A stretch of DNA of 64,000 nt from Gemmataceae bacterium (GCA_022842245.1 JALHPZ010000022.1:1-64000), one strand, 5' to 3'; shown: positions 35,734 through 45,304, counted from the first letter of the stretch. Notes: generated from the sequence alone by a model not told the origin. Translations and numbers: made by a program.

Positions 35734-38700
35734 TCATTGGCCCTTCACGCGCCCGCCCGACCACTCGATCGTGCAGTTCGGCAACTTCGCCGCCAGCGCC
35801 TTCACGCCGGCCTCCGTGACTGAAGTTTCCTTCACGACCAACTTCCTCAGCGATGGCGCGGCCGTCAGTTGAGCCAAATGTGTGTCGTCGAATTCCTTGA
35901 TGACGATCGTCAGGGACGACAAATTGGGCATTCGCGCAAACCGATCGAATCCTTTCGCGGGGATCTTGGAGTGGCCAAGCGTGACAGTTTGGATCGAGCG
36001 GCTGGCCCCCAAAGCGTTTAGCATTTCGGGCGTAAGTTCAGCGCTGTAGAGATTAAAGGTTTCGAGGTCCGACATTGCAGCGACACGCTCGCAGCAGTAC
36101 GTGTCCATGTCCGGAGCAATCGATGGCGACAGGCCACTCAATGGCAAAGCAGTGATTGCCTCCCACCTGTCCCGGCCTGTGAGCTTGTAGACCCGAATGA
36201 TTCGCAATAATTTCAATGCTTTCAGCTTGGTGAAAAATCCTACAGGTAACGTGTCGCCATTGCGGATATGGATCGAGGTCAAGTTCGGAAATTGTTGTAA
36301 CGCCTCGATCCACGCATCCGACAGAGGCACAGCAAGTCCAAACCGATTCAACGTCGTACGACTGGCGATCGCGGCCCATTTCTTGGGATCGGCATTCATC
36401 ATCCAAATCCGCGGACCGATGTCATCCAGGAAACGCAAGTGCGTCAATGGGGCGATGGCCGGCAAGTACACATCCTCGGCGAACGAATGAGGCAGTGGTG
36501 CCTGATTCAGAACACGAATGCCGACGATCTTGAATGCGCCGGCCGGGACGGCACTCCCTGGCTTCAACGTGGTTTCGGTCACCTTTCCGTCGGGGACGAT
36601 CACCAGTTCAAACATCGGCAACAACTTCTCCGCCGCCGCGCGGTCGGGGTCGATATCGAAATCTGTCTCGACCTTGCAAGCGGGTAGCGCAGCTCGGAAT
36701 TTCTTCACCCCTTCGGCCGTAACTTTTGACCCCTTGATGCTCCCGAGATCCTTCAATGCCTTCAATTTCGCAATAGTCTCTAGGCCGGCATCGGTTAAAC
36801 CGACCGGGTTGATCTTGAGGGATTCCAACTTCTGCAACCCAACGAGATGACTCAAATCCGCTTCAACAGTCGGAATTCCAAGGGCAAGCAATTGCTTCAG
36901 TTCGGGAAATACACCAATGGACTGGAATGCTGAAGAAGTAAAAGCTCCACCAAGATCCCCCCGGCTAATATCCAAGTAGGTGAGGCCCTTCAATGCGACG
37001 AGCTGTTTAAGACCGGCATCGTTGATGTTCGGGCATTCGCTTAGCTCAAGCTCTTGAAGCATTGGTAATTCGGCTAGGTTCTTCAGACCAACATTTGTGA
37101 TTGCAGTTTTCAAGAGACTGACTGATTTGAGCCTTGGCAAGTCTTTGAGAAACTCCAGTTCCTCATCTCGAATCGTCCAACTCCGCATGTCGATTCCAGT
37201 TAAGGTGTGGCCTTTGAGTTGAGCCAAGCCACGACTGGTCAACTTTGGACCAACTATCCGAATCCATTCAAGAGCGGAGAACCTTGTGGCAATCGAAAAC
37301 GTTTCGTCCGTCAATTCGGGCGAGTGGATGACAAGGGTGTGCAACTTGGGTGCGGCTGGAAACGAAGCCAGCCGCTCGGCACCCGCGTTAGTGATCGGCC
37401 CACCGACCCTAACGTCGACCAAGGAATTCAATTCACGCAATCGGTCCAGATCCGCATCCACGACCCCCTCTAAAACTGAAAGGACCGATATCTTGAACGG
37501 TTCCACTGGCAGCGTCTTTCCGCCCTCGACTCGAATTCCGCCAACCAACTCGACGAACCCGCCCTTGCCGATAGCCCACTCCGCCGCCTTGCGGTCGGGA
37601 TCCATCTCCAATGGCTTTAACGAATCCTTTCTCCCGCCGACGCTCGCGACCGTTTTGCCCTTGTCCTTCACCTCCACCTTTGCGCCATCGGGCACTTCTA
37701 CCTTCGTTTGCGTGCCGTCCTTGTTCGTGATGATGATGACGATACCGCCGAGCACGGCCAGCAGCGCGAACAGTCCGCCGCCGTAGAGCAGTTTCTTGTT
37801 CGTCGGCGGCTTCGGCGGCCCCTGGTCCTTCGTGCGCGTCGGTCGCGCAGGCGGGGCATCGTCGAGGTCGGTCAGTTCATCCCATACTTGCGGTGCAGGT
37901 GCCGAAAGCGGTACGACCACCATCGGCTGGCTCGCCGCCGTGGCCAAGAGCGTTCGATTCCCGTCCTGGAGATTCTTTTCGATCGTCGCCAGTTCCTGAA
38001 GCGCCGCCTTCGCGTTCGCCGGGCGAGCGTCCGGCGACTTCGCCAACAACCGATCGAGGAAGTCCGAATACTCCTTCGGCACGTCGGATCGAACCGTCGT
38101 GATCGGCGCTTGCGTCTCGAAGCCGACGGCGCCGAGCGTCTCCATGAGGCTGCCGCGGGCGAACGGGTTCTTGCCGGCGAGGAGCGTGTACATCACGACG
38201 CCGACGCTGAAGAGATCGGCGCGCGGATCGACCGGCTTGCCGGACGCCTGTTCGGGCGCCATGAAGGCCGGCGTGCCGACGACCGCGCCTTCCTGCGTCA
38301 GTTGCATGTCGGCTTCGTTGCCGCGCGTCAGGCCGAAGTCCAGAATCTTGATGCGCGAGGTTCCCTTTTCGAGCCAGAGGTTCGCGGGCTTGATGTCGCG
38401 GTGGATGAGGCCCTTGTCGTGCGCGGTGGCGAGGCCGCGCAGCGTGTCGCGCACGACGCGCAGGACGTGCGGCAGCGGGATCGCCTTCTTTTGCAGCTTG
38501 AACCACTCGTCGAGCGGCAGGCCCTCGAGGAATTCCATCGCGAGGAACGGCACGCCGTTGGCCTGACCGACCTGATAGATGGTGATGATGTGGTCGCTCT
38601 TCAGCCCGGCCGCGGCGCGGCCCTCTCGCAGGAAGCGATCGGTCGCCATCGGCTTGGCCGCCACCTCCGGCCGCATCACCTTGAGCGCGATGAACCGCTT

Positions 38701-38967
38701 CAAGGCAGGGTCTTCGCCGCGAAAGACGAAGCCCATGCCGCCTTCGCCGAGCTTTTTCAGGATCCGATATTCGCCGAGCCGGCCGATCTCGTCGGCGGCC
38801 TGCGGCGACGACAGGAACGGGTAATCCGGGACGCCGCCCACCGGCACGGCGCCGAACGATGGATTCGTGGAGTCGACCGCAAACTCCAGAGTCTGGGGCG
38901 GACCGTCGGGCTGCACTCGCGTCGCGTCGTCGTGTTCGGAGATCGGGCGTTGGGGCGATGACGACAT
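35734..38967 (-). CDS. Transmembrane Ser/Thr protein kinase with duplicated LRR-like C-terminal region
   Basis: The 1077-residue protein is a Hanks-type kinase (about 67-330): glycine loop LGEGGMGFVF, Lys96, catalytic HRDIKPANLW (Asp191), DFG at 210-212 and APE at 237-239. A Pro/Thr-rich linker and one membrane helix (LLYGGGLFALLAVLGGIVII, about 393-413) follow. The outer part consists of two modules, each opened by DPDR-(K/A)-AAE and continuing as leucine-rich repeats of the type LPMLQELELSECPNINDAGL. The intact catalytic residues mean it is likely active. It could sense an extracellular ligand through the LRRs and feed FHA-containing proteins such as the sigma-54 activator at 14775; that link is inference. 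The start is ATG 38965-38967. Confidence 0.94.
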   Translation of the reverse strand: MSSSPQRPISEHDDATRVQPDGPPQTLEFAVDSTNPSFGAVPVGGVPDYPFLSSPQAADEIGRLGEYRILKKLGEGGMGFVFRGEDPALKRFIALKVMRPEVAAKPMATDRFLREGRAAAGLKSDHIITIYQVGQANGVPFLAMEFLEGLPLDEWFKLQKKAIPLPHVLRVVRDTLRGLATAHDKGLIHRDIKPANLWLEKGTSRIKILDFGLTRGNEADMQLTQEGAVVGTPAFMAPEQASGKPVDPRADLFSVGVVMYTLLAGKNPFARGSLMETLGAVGFETQAPITTVRSDVPKEYSDFLDRLLAKSPDARPANAKAALQELATIEKNLQDGNRTLLATAASQPMVVVPLSAPAPQVWDELTDLDDAPPARPTRTKDQGPPKPPTNKKLLYGGGLFALLAVLGGIVIIITNKDGTQTKVEVPDGAKVEVKDKGKTVASVGGRKDSLKPLEMDPDRKAAEWAIGKGGFVELVGGIRVEGGKTLPVEPFKISVLSVLEGVVDADLDRLRELNSLVDVRVGGPITNAGAERLASFPAAPKLHTLVIHSPELTDETFSIATRFSALEWIRIVGPKLTSRGLAQLKGHTLTGIDMRSWTIRDEELEFLKDLPRLKSVSLLKTAITNVGLKNLAELPMLQELELSECPNINDAGLKQLVALKGLTYLDISRGDLGGAFTSSAFQSIGVFPELKQLLALGIPTVEADLSHLVGLQKLESLKINPVGLTDAGLETIAKLKALKDLGSIKGSKVTAEGVKKFRAALPACKVETDFDIDPDRAAAEKLLPMFELVIVPDGKVTETTLKPGSAVPAGAFKIVGIRVLNQAPLPHSFAEDVYLPAIAPLTHLRFLDDIGPRIWMMNADPKKWAAIASRTTLNRFGLAVPLSDAWIEALQQFPNLTSIHIRNGDTLPVGFFTKLKALKLLRIIRVYKLTGRDRWEAITALPLSGLSPSIAPDMDTYCCERVAAMSDLETFNLYSAELTPEMLNALGASRSIQTVTLGHSKIPAKGFDRFARMPNLSSLTIVIKEFDDTHLAQLTAAPSLRKLVVKETSVTEAGVKALAAKLPNCTIEWSGGRVKGQ

Positions 38968-38973
38968 GGAGAG

Positions 38974-39002
38974 GAATCTCGCGGATGTTACCCGCGAGAT
39001 TC
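38974..39002 (-). promoter_or_regulatory. Hairpin just upstream of the kinase start codon
   Basis: GAATCTCGCGG and CCGCGAGATTC form an 11-bp perfect stem around a 7-base loop. The stem ends six bases before the kinase ATG, so it covers the expected ribosome-binding site, and lies about 57 bp after the metalloprotease stop. No T-tract follows. It could lower kinase translation relative to the upstream gene, or protect the upstream message end. Confidence 0.5.
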
Positions 39003-39059
39003 TAGCCGACGTACGGACATAGTGCGAGCGGAAAGATCAAGACATTGATTTTTGACCAC

Positions 39060-40937
39060 TCACTGGAACTCGTACCCCACTTGCAGCGCGATGCGGCCGT
39101 CGTGGAGTCGCTGGATGTTCGTGATCCACACATCGAAGCCGCCGCCGAGTTGGCTCTTGCTGCTCGGCGTGGTGAACGGCGTGAACGAGTTGTTCGCCGG
39201 GCTGGGATACGGCACGGCGCCGGTGTAGCTGCGCGGGCCGCTCGCATCCTGGATGCCGTGCGACTCTTCGAGGAACACCGGCTGGTTGCCGCGCCCCGTC
39301 GGCACGACGCGCCAGATGAGCAGGCCTTCGGCGGGAAGGTCCCGATCGAAACCCGTCCGCTTCCGGTTCTCCAGCAGCAGGTATTCGCTGCCGTCGGGGC
39401 GGATCGGGATCTTCAGGCAGTCGGTCGGGTTGTCTTCGATCGGCGCGAGGATGATCTTCTGCTTGACGCGGGGGTCGATGAGCTTGGGCTTGATCCAGCC
39501 GAGTTCCTGCTTGCACCAGGCGGAGAAGTGCTGCGGCCGGCCGCCGCCGTTCTGCTGGGACATCGCGCACCAGCTACCGACGCCCTCCTGCCCCGGTACT
39601 TCCGGCCGGGCGTACAGGTCGGGCAGGCCGAGCATGTGGCCGAACTCGTGACAGAAGACGGAGATGTCCGTCATGCGCCGACCGCCTTCCTGCACGATGA
39701 AATACGGCCAGTTCTTGTTCTGGTAGCGGAAGTTGGCGCGGTGCGGCCAGTAGAGGCCGCCGCGGGTCGTCTGGACCCGTTCGCCGGCGTAAAGGAAGAA
39801 GACGCCGTCGTAGCCGTCGAGGGCGTTCTTGCCCTTCTTGGCAAGGAGCTTGTCGAAGGTCTCGTTGAAGAGGCCGACCTTTTCGCCGGTACTCGAACCG
39901 GATCCGGTCGAGTATTCGCTGCGCTTCTTGGAGACTTCGACCCAGCCGACGAATTCGCCGCTAATCGTCAGTTTGCCGTAGGAGATTTCCTTGTAGTAGT
40001 CGTGCATGCTGCCGTAGACGCGCTGGCCGAGCGAGTTGTCGACGGAATAGCGACCGAGGCTGAACATGGAGTTGTTCCAGTCGGATTCGCCGATCTTCGG
40101 GTTGTGCTTCACGTCGGCGTATTCGATGCCGATGATCGCGAGTTTGTAGGTATCCTTGCCCCACGCGCGCGGGAGGCGGTCGTCCCACCCCGACACGCGG
40201 CGGCCCTGCTGGTCGCTGCCGAGCGTCGCGCGGACGTCGATCTCCTCCTTGGCCTTCTTCACGAGCAGCGTCACGGTATCGCCGACCCGGTTCTTGCCGA
40301 GGATGTCGCGGAAATCGACATCGTTGGTCACGGTTTCCTTGTTGATCTTGCGAATGATGTCGCCGGTTTTCAGCCCGGCACGGTCGGCGCCCCCGCCGGG
40401 GGTAACGGACGTGATTTCCACGCCGCCATCCTTGGCCGGGGCGAGTTGGATGCCAAGGATCGGCCGGTCCGCCGTCGCCGCCGGCTTGAAAGGCTTGCTG
40501 AGCGCCCGCAGCTTGGCGGTCGTTTCTTCCGTCTTCCCCTCGCGCTCAAAGGCGATCGGTAGTTCGTCGTCGGCGTTGCGGCCGCGGAGGGCATCCCGCA
40601 GTTCCCGCGCCGTCGTCACCGCCTTGCCGTCGATGGTACGGACGATATCGCCGGGTTTGAGGCCGGCTTCCTCGGCCGGGGAATCGATCTGCACGTCGGC
40701 GATGCGGGGCCGGCCGGGGGTTTCCTCATCCACCTCGATGCCCAGATAACCGGCCGGGGGCGGGGTTTCCACGAAGTTGAATTTCTTCGGATCGCCGGGG
40801 ATCGCCTCGGCGACGGTACGATAGCCCTTGAGGTTGACGGCGGGGCGAACCGACGGGGCCGTTTCGCGTTTCTTGGGAGCGGCTTCCTGGGCCGCGACGG
40901 GGGCCGCGAGCAGGAATATCGAGACGATGCTGCGCAT
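39060..40937 (-). CDS. Secreted M6-family metalloprotease with two PDZ domains
   Basis: The 625-residue protein has a signal peptide (MRSIVSIFLLAAPVAAQ). Two PDZ domains follow at about 62-145 and 158-240 (IDSPAEEAGLKPGDIVRTID and VTPGGGADRAGLKTGDIIRK). The catalytic part carries the zinc motif HEFGHMLGLPD (His430, Glu431, His434), as in M6 peptidases related to immune inhibitor A. GVGSWCAMS after it is the usual region behind the metal site, and the C-terminal part resembles the beta-rich M6 tail. It probably cleaves proteins outside the inner membrane, with PDZ domains selecting C-termini. The start ATG 40937 has no strong Shine-Dalgarno. The kinase gene lies 92 bp downstream on the same strand. 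Confidence 0.92.
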   Translation of the reverse strand: MRSIVSIFLLAAPVAAQEAAPKKRETAPSVRPAVNLKGYRTVAEAIPGDPKKFNFVETPPPAGYLGIEVDEETPGRPRIADVQIDSPAEEAGLKPGDIVRTIDGKAVTTARELRDALRGRNADDELPIAFEREGKTEETTAKLRALSKPFKPAATADRPILGIQLAPAKDGGVEITSVTPGGGADRAGLKTGDIIRKINKETVTNDVDFRDILGKNRVGDTVTLLVKKAKEEIDVRATLGSDQQGRRVSGWDDRLPRAWGKDTYKLAIIGIEYADVKHNPKIGESDWNNSMFSLGRYSVDNSLGQRVYGSMHDYYKEISYGKLTISGEFVGWVEVSKKRSEYSTGSGSSTGEKVGLFNETFDKLLAKKGKNALDGYDGVFFLYAGERVQTTRGGLYWPHRANFRYQNKNWPYFIVQEGGRRMTDISVFCHEFGHMLGLPDLYARPEVPGQEGVGSWCAMSQQNGGGRPQHFSAWCKQELGWIKPKLIDPRVKQKIILAPIEDNPTDCLKIPIRPDGSEYLLLENRKRTGFDRDLPAEGLLIWRVVPTGRGNQPVFLEESHGIQDASGPRSYTGAVPYPSPANNSFTPFTTPSSKSQLGGGFDVWITNIQRLHDGRIALQVGYEFQ

Positions 40938-41214
40938 GGCGATGGCGGTGGGTTTGGGAAAAAGAAGAGGTCATTTTCGAGTGTAAGCAGGCGGCTATGA
41001 GGAGAAAATGAAAAAATGACCGGCTTCGTAAGGATTGTGAATCGCGCGGAATCCGCGGAACCTTTTCGGACGCGGCGGGTTCAAAATAGGAACCGGATTG
41101 TGCTTGCGTTGCGACGCGGCAATCCCCATGCTAGAACGACGTGAGGCCGATTGGGCCTTCCCACCGACCGAACCCTCCCCGATCATCCCTTTTTGCTCCG
41201 AAAGGTGCCGGACC
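40938..41214. other. Divergent intergenic region, no gene called
   Basis: This 277-bp gap separates the metalloprotease gene (minus) and the DUF1501 gene (plus) and should carry both promoters. An open frame continues upstream of the DUF1501 start to 41041, but its residues do not read as part of that protein. I see no convincing promoter or RNA. Confidence 0.4.
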
Positions 41215-42522
41215 ATGTCGAACTCTGCGAAAGCCGCGAACTCGCGGCGGGAATTCCTTCGAGTGGGCGTTGTCGGCTCCCTGGGCCTGACGCTTGGCGA
41301 TATGCTCGCCCACGAAGCCCGCGCGGAGCAGAAGCACTACGTCAGCAAGGAAGGTGTTGCGAAGAGCGTCATCCAGATCGTGCTGCCGGGCGGCATGGCT
41401 CACCAGGAATCGTGGGACCCGAAGCCCGAAGCCCCGCTCGAATATCGCGGTCCGTTCGGTGTGGCCAAGACCAAGCTTCCCGGCGTCGTCTTCAGCGAGA
41501 ACTTCCGCAACCTCGCGCAGGTCGCGGACAAGATGACGGTCATCCGCTCCATCGCCGGCAAGGAAGCGGACCACGGCCGCGCCAGCTACACCATGTTCAC
41601 GGGCTATCGCAAAAGCCCCGCGATCGAACACCCGGCGATGGGTACGGTCGTCTCGCACGAGTTCGGCCCCCGCAAGGACCTGCCGCCGTACGTCGCCGTG
41701 CCGAACGCCAATGAATACGGCGGCACCGGCTACCTCGGCTCGCAGTTCGGCCCGTTCGGCCTCGGCACCGACCCCGCCCGCAGCGGTTATCAGGTGCGCG
41801 ACCTGAGCCTGCCGAGCGGTGTGGACGACCGCCGCTTCAACACCCGCCGCGAGATGCGCGACGTGGTCGACGACCACTTCCGCTATCAGGCCGGCAAGGC
41901 CGAAGCGCTCGACGCGATGGATGAGTTCTATCGCCGCGCCTACGCGATGATTTCGTCGCCGGAAGCCCGCGCCGCGTTCGACATCAGCAAAGAAACCTCG
42001 GCGACCCGCGCGAAGTACGGCAACACCGACGCCGGCCCGCGCTTCCTGCTCGCCCGCCGGCTTGTCGAAGCCGGGGTGCGGTTCGTCACCGTTTCCTACG
42101 GCGGCTGGGACATGCACGCCGGCATCGAGAATGCCATGCGCCGCCAGGCGCCCGGCCTCGACGGCGCGCTCGCCGGCCTGATCCGCGACCTCGACGACCG
42201 CGGCCTGCTCGCCAGCACCATCGTGCTCGTCACCAGCGAGTTCGGCCGCACGCCGAAGATCAACGCCTCCGCCGGGCGGGACCACTTCCCGCGCGTCTTC
42301 TCGTTCGCCGTCGCCGGCGGCGGGTTCAAGCAGGGCCAGGTCTACGGTTCGTCCAACTCCACCGCCAGCGAGCCGGAGGAGAATCCGGTCCGCGTCGAGG
42401 ACGTGCTCACCACCGTCTACCACCAACTCGGCATCAACGCCGACAAGGAACTGATGGCGCCCGGCAATCGCCCGATCGAGATCATCGACGGCGGCGAAGT
42501 CGTGAAGGGCCTGTTGGGTTGA
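41215..42522 (+). CDS. DUF1501 protein with Tat-type signal
   Basis: The 435-residue protein begins NSRREFLRVGVVGSLGLTLG, a twin-arginine signal. It continues with family features: VIQIVLPGGMAHQESWDPKP, FSENFRNLAQVADKMTVIRS, GKEADHGRASYTMFTGYR, FVTVSYGGWDMHAGIENAMR, and LVTSEFGRTPKINASAGRDH, which look like an alkaline-phosphatase/sulfatase superfamily core. DUF1501 proteins are very abundant in planctomycetes; their role is unknown, and they are usually encoded beside DUF1549/DUF1553 proteins, as here. The start ATG 41215 has AAAGG upstream. It opens the plus-strand cluster that ends with the PSCyt1-WD40 gene. Confidence 0.94.
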   Translation: MSNSAKAANSRREFLRVGVVGSLGLTLGDMLAHEARAEQKHYVSKEGVAKSVIQIVLPGGMAHQESWDPKPEAPLEYRGPFGVAKTKLPGVVFSENFRNLAQVADKMTVIRSIAGKEADHGRASYTMFTGYRKSPAIEHPAMGTVVSHEFGPRKDLPPYVAVPNANEYGGTGYLGSQFGPFGLGTDPARSGYQVRDLSLPSGVDDRRFNTRREMRDVVDDHFRYQAGKAEALDAMDEFYRRAYAMISSPEARAAFDISKETSATRAKYGNTDAGPRFLLARRLVEAGVRFVTVSYGGWDMHAGIENAMRRQAPGLDGALAGLIRDLDDRGLLASTIVLVTSEFGRTPKINASAGRDHFPRVFSFAVAGGGFKQGQVYGSSNSTASEPEENPVRVEDVLTTVYHQLGINADKELMAPGNRPIEIIDGGEVVKGLLG

Positions 42523-42543
42523 TAAAGTCTGGACAAAGTTTTG

Positions 42544-42624
42544 TTTTCTCAGAACTCATCACTCGGAACTCATCACTCATTTCGAAATTGAGTTGTGAGT
42601 TCCGAGTGGTGAGTTCTGAGAAAA
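42544..42624. repeat. 81-bp near-perfect palindrome between DUF1501 and PPC genes
   Basis: Arms of 40 bp pair around 42584 with about five mismatches. The outer ends are TTTTCTCAGAACTC and GAGTTCTGAGAAAA. Each arm contains two copies of an AACTCATCACTC-like 12-mer (exact in the left arm, degenerate in the right). The T4/A4 ends would make a terminator-like stem on both strands, yet the genes on either side run in the same direction, so a REP-like or mobile palindrome is as likely. Confidence 0.8.
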
Positions 42625-42687
42625 GCCATCGACGATCGTCCCGCCCCGACGCCTTTTCGAACGAATCCCCGAAATCCGGGTTGCTCC

Positions 42688-45153
42688 ATGAATAAGTTCC
42701 TGCTCGCGATCTCCGTGGGTCTGTTCGGTTCGTTCGCCCTCGCCGGCACGCCGCGCCTCGCTCGCGTCACGCCTCCGGGTGGCACGCGAGGCACCGAAGC
42801 GACCGTCGAATTCATCGGCCGCTACCTGGACGAGCCGAAAGAAGTCCTCTTCTACGAATCCGGGATCACCGCCACCGCTATCGAAAAGGTCGAGACAACG
42901 ACGCTCAACGGCCGCACCGTGCCCGCCGACGCCGGCACGCGCGTCCGCGTCAAGTTCCAGATCGCCGCCGACTGTCCGCTCGGCGCCCACGGCCTGCGGC
43001 TCCGCACCGCCGACGGACTCACCGAATACGTCCGCTTCTTCGTCGGCCCGTTCCCGGTCGTCGAAGAAAACGAATCGACCGTCTTCCGCAATGACAAGCG
43101 CGACGGCGCCAAGGCGGTCCCGGTCAACACCACCGTCTTCGGCCGCATCGGCGAAGCGGCCGACGTGGACTCCTACGCCCTCGAACTGAAAGCCGGCGAC
43201 CGGCTCTCCGCGGAAGTCGAAGCGTTTCGCCTCGGCGTCGATCGCGGCCTGCCCGACCTGCACCTCGCCTTCTACGACGCCGCCGGAACCAAACTCGCCG
43301 CGGTCGACGATACGGCCCTGTACGTCCAAGATCCGATGCTTTCGATCGTCGTGCCGAAGGCCGGCACCTACTTCGTGGAAGTCCGCCACGGCATGTACAA
43401 CGGCACCGGCGAACAATACCGCCTGCACGTCGGCACGTTCAGCCGGCCGACCGCGATCTACCCCGCCGGCGGACCGGTCGGCGAGGAGTTGAAGATCGCG
43501 ATCCTCGGCGACCCGCGCGGGAAGTGGAACCAGTCCGTGAAACTGCCGGCGGCCCCGGGTGATTTCCCGTTCGTCGCGACCGACGTCGGAGGAACCTGCC
43601 CGTCGCCGAACCGCTTCCGCGTGTCGCCGTTCCCGAACGTGCTGGAAGCCGAGCCGAATGATAATCCGGCTTCACTCAACGCCGCGAACGCCCCGTCGCT
43701 CCCGATCGCCTTCAACGGCATCATCGACAAGCCCGGCGATGTTGACTGCTTCGTCTTCAAGGCGCGCAAGGGCGAATCGTTCCGCTTCCACTGCCTCGCG
43801 CAGGCACTCGGTTCGCCGGTCGACGCCGCGATCTGGATCAAGCCGCTCAACGGGCGGGCGAACGCGATCCAGCGGGCTGCCGACTGCCGGCCGAACCAGC
43901 TCGGCTACGCCCCCGCCAACGGCCTGATCCGCGAGACGCACGACCCGATCCTTGAGTTCACAGCCCCCGCCGACGGCGAATATGTCCTCGGCGTCGAGGA
44001 CGAACGCGGCGATGGCGGCGCGGATTATGTTTACCGCGTCGAGGCGGCCCCCGAAACGAACGGCGTGTACGCCTACATCGCGCCGGAACCCGAGAACCAG
44101 AATGCCCCGCAACTCCGCCAGGCGATCGTCGTCGCTCCGGGCAACCGCTGGACCTCACAGATCGGCATCTTCGCGACGGGCCGGCCGTTCAATGGCGAAC
44201 TCGAACTGGTCGGTGTGAACCTGCCGAAGGGCGTGACGATCTCCGCGCCGAAGCTGACGCCGGGGATGACGCGCGTGCCGGTGGTCTTCGAGGCCAGCGC
44301 CGACGCGAAGCCACAAGCGGCGCTCATCGACCTCGCCCTGCGGCCGGTCAAGGGGGACGCGAAGTTCGACACCGGCTACCGGCAGACGATCATGCTGAAC
44401 GCCTACGGCAACAACGATTACTACCTCCATGTGCCGGTCGCGAAACTCGCGCTTACGGTGACGGAACCGGCTCCGTTCCGCGTCGAGGTCGAGGAGCCGA
44501 AGTCGGCGCTTGTGCAGAACGGCGAGATGCTCGTGAAGTTCAAGGTCGTCCGCCGGGAAGGCTACGACGGCGCCGTGACAGTGCAGATGGACTGGCGGCC
44601 GAGCGGCATCAACACGGCGACGCCGGTAACCGTGCCGGGCGGCAAGACCGAGGGCGAATATCTGCTCGGCGCTTCTCGGAATGCGACGGCCGGAAAGTAC
44701 TCGATCGCGCTTACGGCCGTGAGCGGCTCCGGCGGCCGGATTCGCCGGAACAACGACGGGACCGACCGAACCTATGTCGCGTCGAAGCCGTTCGCCCTCA
44801 CCATCGCCGAGCCGCACGTCGAAGCCCGCATCGCGCGGACCTCCATCGAACGCGGCAAGACGGCCACGATCGTCTGCAAGTTGAACCACCTGCAAGCCTT
44901 CGAGGGTAAGGCCGAGGCCACGCTTGCCCGTCTGCCCCGCGGCGTGGAACTCGTCGAGCCGATCCGCGAGATCACCGCCCAAGACAAGGAAGTGAGCTTC
45001 ACCTTGCGGGCCACCAGCGAAGCCCTCGTCGGCAACTATCAGGGCGTGACGCTCGACATCACCGTCATGGACAAGGGCCAAAAGATCCGCCAACTGACCG
45101 GCTACGGCCAACTCCGCATCGACACCGAACGCGGCGCGAAACCGAAGAATTGA
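42688..45153 (+). CDS. Large secreted protein with PPC-like domains
   Basis: The 821-residue protein has a signal peptide (MNKFLLAISVGLFGSFALAG). It then contains a PPC-like (bacterial pre-peptidase C-terminal) beta-sandwich region: RIGEAADVDSYALELKAGDR with DLHLAFYDAAGTKLAAVDDT and IVVPKAGTYFVEVRHGMYNG, and a second copy around FNGIIDKPGDVDCFVFKARK and TAPADGEYVLGVEDERGDGG. No peptidase domain is present. The start ATG 42688 follows the palindrome. It sits between DUF1501 and DUF1549/1553 genes, so it is probably an outer component of the same secreted system, with glycan or protein binding as the likely role. The exact function is unknown. Confidence 0.82.
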   Translation: MNKFLLAISVGLFGSFALAGTPRLARVTPPGGTRGTEATVEFIGRYLDEPKEVLFYESGITATAIEKVETTTLNGRTVPADAGTRVRVKFQIAADCPLGAHGLRLRTADGLTEYVRFFVGPFPVVEENESTVFRNDKRDGAKAVPVNTTVFGRIGEAADVDSYALELKAGDRLSAEVEAFRLGVDRGLPDLHLAFYDAAGTKLAAVDDTALYVQDPMLSIVVPKAGTYFVEVRHGMYNGTGEQYRLHVGTFSRPTAIYPAGGPVGEELKIAILGDPRGKWNQSVKLPAAPGDFPFVATDVGGTCPSPNRFRVSPFPNVLEAEPNDNPASLNAANAPSLPIAFNGIIDKPGDVDCFVFKARKGESFRFHCLAQALGSPVDAAIWIKPLNGRANAIQRAADCRPNQLGYAPANGLIRETHDPILEFTAPADGEYVLGVEDERGDGGADYVYRVEAAPETNGVYAYIAPEPENQNAPQLRQAIVVAPGNRWTSQIGIFATGRPFNGELELVGVNLPKGVTISAPKLTPGMTRVPVVFEASADAKPQAALIDLALRPVKGDAKFDTGYRQTIMLNAYGNNDYYLHVPVAKLALTVTEPAPFRVEVEEPKSALVQNGEMLVKFKVVRREGYDGAVTVQMDWRPSGINTATPVTVPGGKTEGEYLLGASRNATAGKYSIALTAVSGSGGRIRRNNDGTDRTYVASKPFALTIAEPHVEARIARTSIERGKTATIVCKLNHLQAFEGKAEATLARLPRGVELVEPIREITAQDKEVSFTLRATSEALVGNYQGVTLDITVMDKGQKIRQLTGYGQLRIDTERGAKPKN

Positions 45154-45158
45154 TTTCC

Positions 45159-45263
45159 TCCCTCCCCATCGAAGGGGAGGGCCGGGGTGGGGGTGACGGG
45201 GATCGCGGCAAGCTATTGGTCTCGCCCCCCCCACCCTAACCCTCCCCCTCAAGGGGGGAGGGA
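45159..45263. repeat. Imperfect inverted repeat of G/C-run hairpins
   Basis: The left arm (45159-45195, TCCCTCCCCATCGAAGGGGA...) and right arm (45225-45263, ending in AAGGGGGGAGGGA) are imperfect reverse complements, about 30 bp apart. Each arm also folds on itself around AT(C/T)GAA or TCAA. The CCTCCCC...GGGGAGG hairpin resembles intergenic repeats common in planctomycetes. It lies between the PPC and DUF1549/1553 genes. Confidence 0.7.
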
Positions 45264-45304
45264 ACAAGACAAGAAGGCCTTCGATAACACCGACAGGTTC
45301 CACG

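Noticed and set aside
41098..41214. A YacG-like zinc motif (PFCSERCR) in the frame upstream of the DUF1501 gene
   Set aside because: The cysteines (C-x2-C and C-x3-C) look like a small zinc-ribbon remnant, but the surrounding residues do not match YacG well, and the Tat signal requires a start at 41215. Probably chance.
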